A program made the translations under genes and the position numbers. A stretch of 64,000 nucleotides of DNA, taken from Sanyastnella coralliicola (GTDB lineage Bacteria; Bacteroidota; Bacteroidia; Flavobacteriales_D; Sanyastnellaceae). Numbering within the stretch: the first letter of the stretch is position 1; every line of letters starts with the position of its first letter. A model generated the notes under the pieces. The model did no database searches. It was given only the letters and a program-made list of their open reading frames with translations, and was not told the origin of the DNA. This document shows, one piece after another, positions 61,852 through 64,000 of the stretch. Where the stretch lies: contig NZ_CP132543.1 of the NCBI RefSeq assembly GCF_030845195.1, positions 3,179,501-3,243,500 on the forward strand, in the 5' to 3' direction.

Positions 61852-62375
61852 TCGCATTGATCGTTAGAAATACCTTGAGGATCCTTTTCCTCGTCTTGGT
61901 TCAAGGATTGGTGGTGAACCGCATCGACCTTTGGAATGGCACCGTGCTGCCCTTCATTTACATCTTCGGAATCTTGATGTTGCCTATCAACACGCCGCGT
62001 TCACTCCTATTGGTGATTGCTTTCGCCACGGGCGCCTTGGTTGATATGTTCACGAATACATTGGGCCTACATATTTCAGCGAGTTTGGTACTCGCATTTA
62101 TGCAGCCATTAGTGCAGCGTGCCTTGTCACCGCGCGAAGGGTATGAAGCCGGACAACGACCTACCATTCAAGACATGGGATTGGCGTGGTATGTTACCTA
62201 TGCGGGTATTCTGACCTTGATCCACCACTTGTGGCTCTTCTTCATTGAGCTCTTCCGCTTTACGCCGTTCTTTAGCACCCTTGGAAAAGTACTACTGAGC
62301 ACCTTGGCGACGTTGCTCTTATTGACCATAGGTCAGTACCTCATTTACTCTCCTACAGACAGACGAAATCAATGA
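61848..62375 (+). CDS. mreD: Rod shape-determining protein MreD
   Basis: 175 residues, a small membrane protein of the elongasome. Five TM segments are visible (ILFLVLVQGLVVNRIDLW, LPFIYIFGILMLPI, LLLVIAFATGALVDMFTN, AGILTLIHHLWLFFIEL, LLSTLATLLLLTIGQYL). Start and stop overlap mreC and the PBP2 gene by 4 bp each, which implies translational coupling across the operon. Confidence 0.9.
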   Translation: MIALIVRNTLRILFLVLVQGLVVNRIDLWNGTVLPFIYIFGILMLPINTPRSLLLVIAFATGALVDMFTNTLGLHISASLVLAFMQPLVQRALSPREGYEAGQRPTIQDMGLAWYVTYAGILTLIHHLWLFFIELFRFTPFFSTLGKVLLSTLATLLLLTIGQYLIYSPTDRRNQ

Positions 62376-64000
62376 ATCTAGGGAATCGACGCTATATCAT
62401 CACAGGGATTTTTCTCCTGTTCGGTGTGATCTTTATTGCACGTCTATTTTCACTTCAGGTAGCCACTGACGACTGGAGAGCCAAAGCCGCTGAGCTCACT
62501 GAAGAGAAGGTAAAGATCTACCCAAGTCGTGGATTGATCTATGACCGGAATGGTGAACTCCTCGTAGCCAATCGCGCGATTTATGACCTCATGGCCACAC
62601 CGCGTAAAGTGGCTCCATTTGACACGGTTGCATTCTGCGACTTGATCAAAATGGATGTAGAAGATTTCGAAGAAGCATTCAACAAAGCCAAGCGCTATTC
62701 TCGATACAAGGCATCGGTGATTAAGAAGCAGATTGACCCCGAAGATTTCGCCCGTATCGCAGAGCAGCTGCATAAGTACCCCGGCTTCTACGGACAAACA
62801 CGTACCGTTCGAAATTACACTCGTGGTATTGGTGCCCACGTGCTTGGTGATTTTGCCGAAGCCGGACCTAAAGACATTGAACAAGATTCCTACTACATCC
62901 CTGGCGACTACATTGGAAAAGGAGGAATTGAGCGCACTTACGAAGAGGAACTTCGCGGACGAAAAGGCGCGAAATACGTGCTGGTAGATGTACGGAATAA
63001 TGTTCAAGAAAGCTTTGATGGCGGACGACTCGACACCGCTGCGGTTCAAGGACAAGACTTGACCATCACCCTTGATGCAGACCTCCAAGCCTACGCTGAA
63101 AAACTCATGCAGAACAAGCTGGGCAGTGTGGTAGCCATTGAACCAAAAACAGGTGAAATTTTGGCTTTGGTGAGTGCCCCTGGATGGGACCCTAACTTGC
63201 TAGTTGGAAGTCAGCGAGGCACCAACTACGCCCAACTTCAAAGCGACAGTTTAAAGCCGCTCTACAACCGTGCTATTCAAGGCCAATACCGTCCAGGTTC
63301 AATCTTTAAAATGGTTCAAAGTCTCATCGCTCTTCAAGACGGGAAGATTACACCAGCCACTCGCATCACTTGTAACCGAGGCATCATCGGTTGTCACGGC
63401 GCACACAGTTATGACGACTTGGAAGGAGCTATCATGCACTCGTGTAATCCTTATTTCCACCAGGTGATGAAGCGCATGGTAGAGCAAGGAGAAGAAGAAA
63501 GTCGTTTCAAGGATGCGCAAATTGGATTGAATGCCTGGAAAGAGAAGATTCACCGGTTTGGATTCGGAACCGATTTGGACTCTGACATCCCTCGCATCCT
63601 CAAAGGAAATGTTCCAGGATCATCATACTACGACAACATCTATGGTGAACTTTCGTGGGCCTACAGTACGATTTACTCCATCAGTATTGGTGAGGGCGAG
63701 TTGCTGATCAACCCGCTACAGATGGCGAACCTGTCTGCGATTATCGCTAACCGCGGATACTACTATCCTCCTCACGTGATCAAAAGTGTTGGTACGGATG
63801 GCAAGCCAGAACAGTTCCTTGAACCTATTTCAACAGGGGTTGATGAGAAACACTTCGAGACGGTAGTGAACGCCATGCAAAAGGTGGTTGACACCCCAGG
63901 AGGTACAGCTCGACGAGCTCGCATTGAAGGCATTGAAGTTTGTGGTAAGACAGGAACAGTTCAGAATGATCCATTGCCTGACCACTCGGTTTTCATCGCC
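62372..64000 (+). CDS. mrdA: Penicillin-binding protein 2 (elongasome transpeptidase), 3' truncated
   Basis: 543 residues are present and the frame is still open at the window end. The TM anchor is IITGIFLLFGVIFIARLFSL. The dimerisation domain includes YPSRGLIYDRNGELLVANRA and GDYIGKGGIERTYEEEL. The transpeptidase active site has the nucleophile in YRPGSIFKMVQ (SxxK), the second motif HSCNPYF (SxN) and the third CGKTGTVQN (KTG). It crosslinks peptidoglycan during rod elongation. It overlaps mreD by 4 bp. A rodA-type gene would be expected next but is outside the window. Confidence 0.95.
   Translation, partial: MNLGNRRYIITGIFLLFGVIFIARLFSLQVATDDWRAKAAELTEEKVKIYPSRGLIYDRNGELLVANRAIYDLMATPRKVAPFDTVAFCDLIKMDVEDFEEAFNKAKRYSRYKASVIKKQIDPEDFARIAEQLHKYPGFYGQTRTVRNYTRGIGAHVLGDFAEAGPKDIEQDSYYIPGDYIGKGGIERTYEEELRGRKGAKYVLVDVRNNVQESFDGGRLDTAAVQGQDLTITLDADLQAYAEKLMQNKLGSVVAIEPKTGEILALVSAPGWDPNLLVGSQRGTNYAQLQSDSLKPLYNRAIQGQYRPGSIFKMVQSLIALQDGKITPATRITCNRGIIGCHGAHSYDDLEGAIMHSCNPYFHQVMKRMVEQGEEESRFKDAQIGLNAWKEKIHRFGFGTDLDSDIPRILKGNVPGSSYYDNIYGELSWAYSTIYSISIGEGELLINPLQMANLSAIIANRGYYYPPHVIKSVGTDGKPEQFLEPISTGVDEKHFETVVNAMQKVVDTPGGTARRARIEGIEVCGKTGTVQNDPLPDHSVFIA

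Noticed and set aside
62450-63088. 212-codon minus-strand frame opposite the PBP2 gene
   Set aside because: The plus strand encodes all three transpeptidase motifs in one open frame.

Overview
The window is chromosomal DNA of a Bacteroidota bacterium, most likely a marine Flavobacteriales (Cryomorphaceae/Schleiferiaceae-like). The evidence is type IX secretion sorting domains and a PorP/SprF-type protein, promoters with the Bacteroidota -7 element TAnnTTTG, almost no Shine-Dalgarno sites, Bacteroidota-specific families (DUF3109, DUF5686, the DUF2795 mini-protein, paired imelysins), and a purH-mreB-mreC-mreD-PBP2 order that I recall from this phylum. Genes are packed, many overlap by 4 bp (ATGA), and no rRNA, tRNA, IS element, prophage or CRISPR array was seen.

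Layout. 1-3.7 kb: end of accC, a YdeI/OmpD-like protein, then rfaE2, a UPF0104 membrane protein and panD on the minus strand. 3.7-8.3 kb: a tightly coupled minus-strand surface cassette (repeat-type exported protein, type-B CTD cargo, PorP/SprF, PD40-OmpA). 8.4-13 kb: a DUF3109 protein, a DUF5686 outer-membrane protein and a radical SAM/SPASM protein separated by striking short tandem repeat mosaics. 13-22 kb: second UPF0104 protein, a trans-sulfuration enzyme overlapping kynurenine 3-monooxygenase, exported proteins, methylmalonyl-CoA epimerase, an atypical SDR, glutamate dehydrogenase. 22-27.6 kb: dockerin-like secreted protein, an imelysin/di-heme oxidoreductase/imelysin lipoprotein locus, and a membrane protein/cytochrome c pair. 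27.6-36.8 kb: housekeeping genes (hflX, rbfA, FtsX/LolE-type permease, dusB, CPBP protease, ispD, sod, S41 protease, dCMP deaminase). 36.9-43.5 kb: beta-propeller adenylate cyclase coupled to a cobalamin adenosyltransferase, DUF2795 protein, lysC, GNAT, cvpA. 43.5-51 kb: two hybrid histidine kinases, an Hpt protein, phosphohexomutase and rmlD. 51-58 kb: beta-barrel protein, a 1,600-residue NIDO/LamG/PKD type-A CTD surface protein, ABC permease. 58-64 kb: purH and the cell-shape cluster mreBCD-mrdA, cut by the window end.

The most unusual signals are not genes. (1) A 13-bp word CGCTANCGCGGAA occurs 16 times on both strands, 15 times inside coding sequence, where chance predicts far fewer than one copy. 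(2) Intergenic mosaics of 7- and 8-bp tandem repeats from several unrelated unit families sit flush with stop codons and in some cases supply the stop codon; two of them share a 24-bp core and the same block order. (3) About ten genes have the -7 promoter element ending only 4-6 nt before the start codon, which predicts leaderless mRNAs. (4) A promoter, a 5' hairpin and a UUCG-capped terminator-like hairpin at 48.13-48.25 kb form a candidate small RNA.
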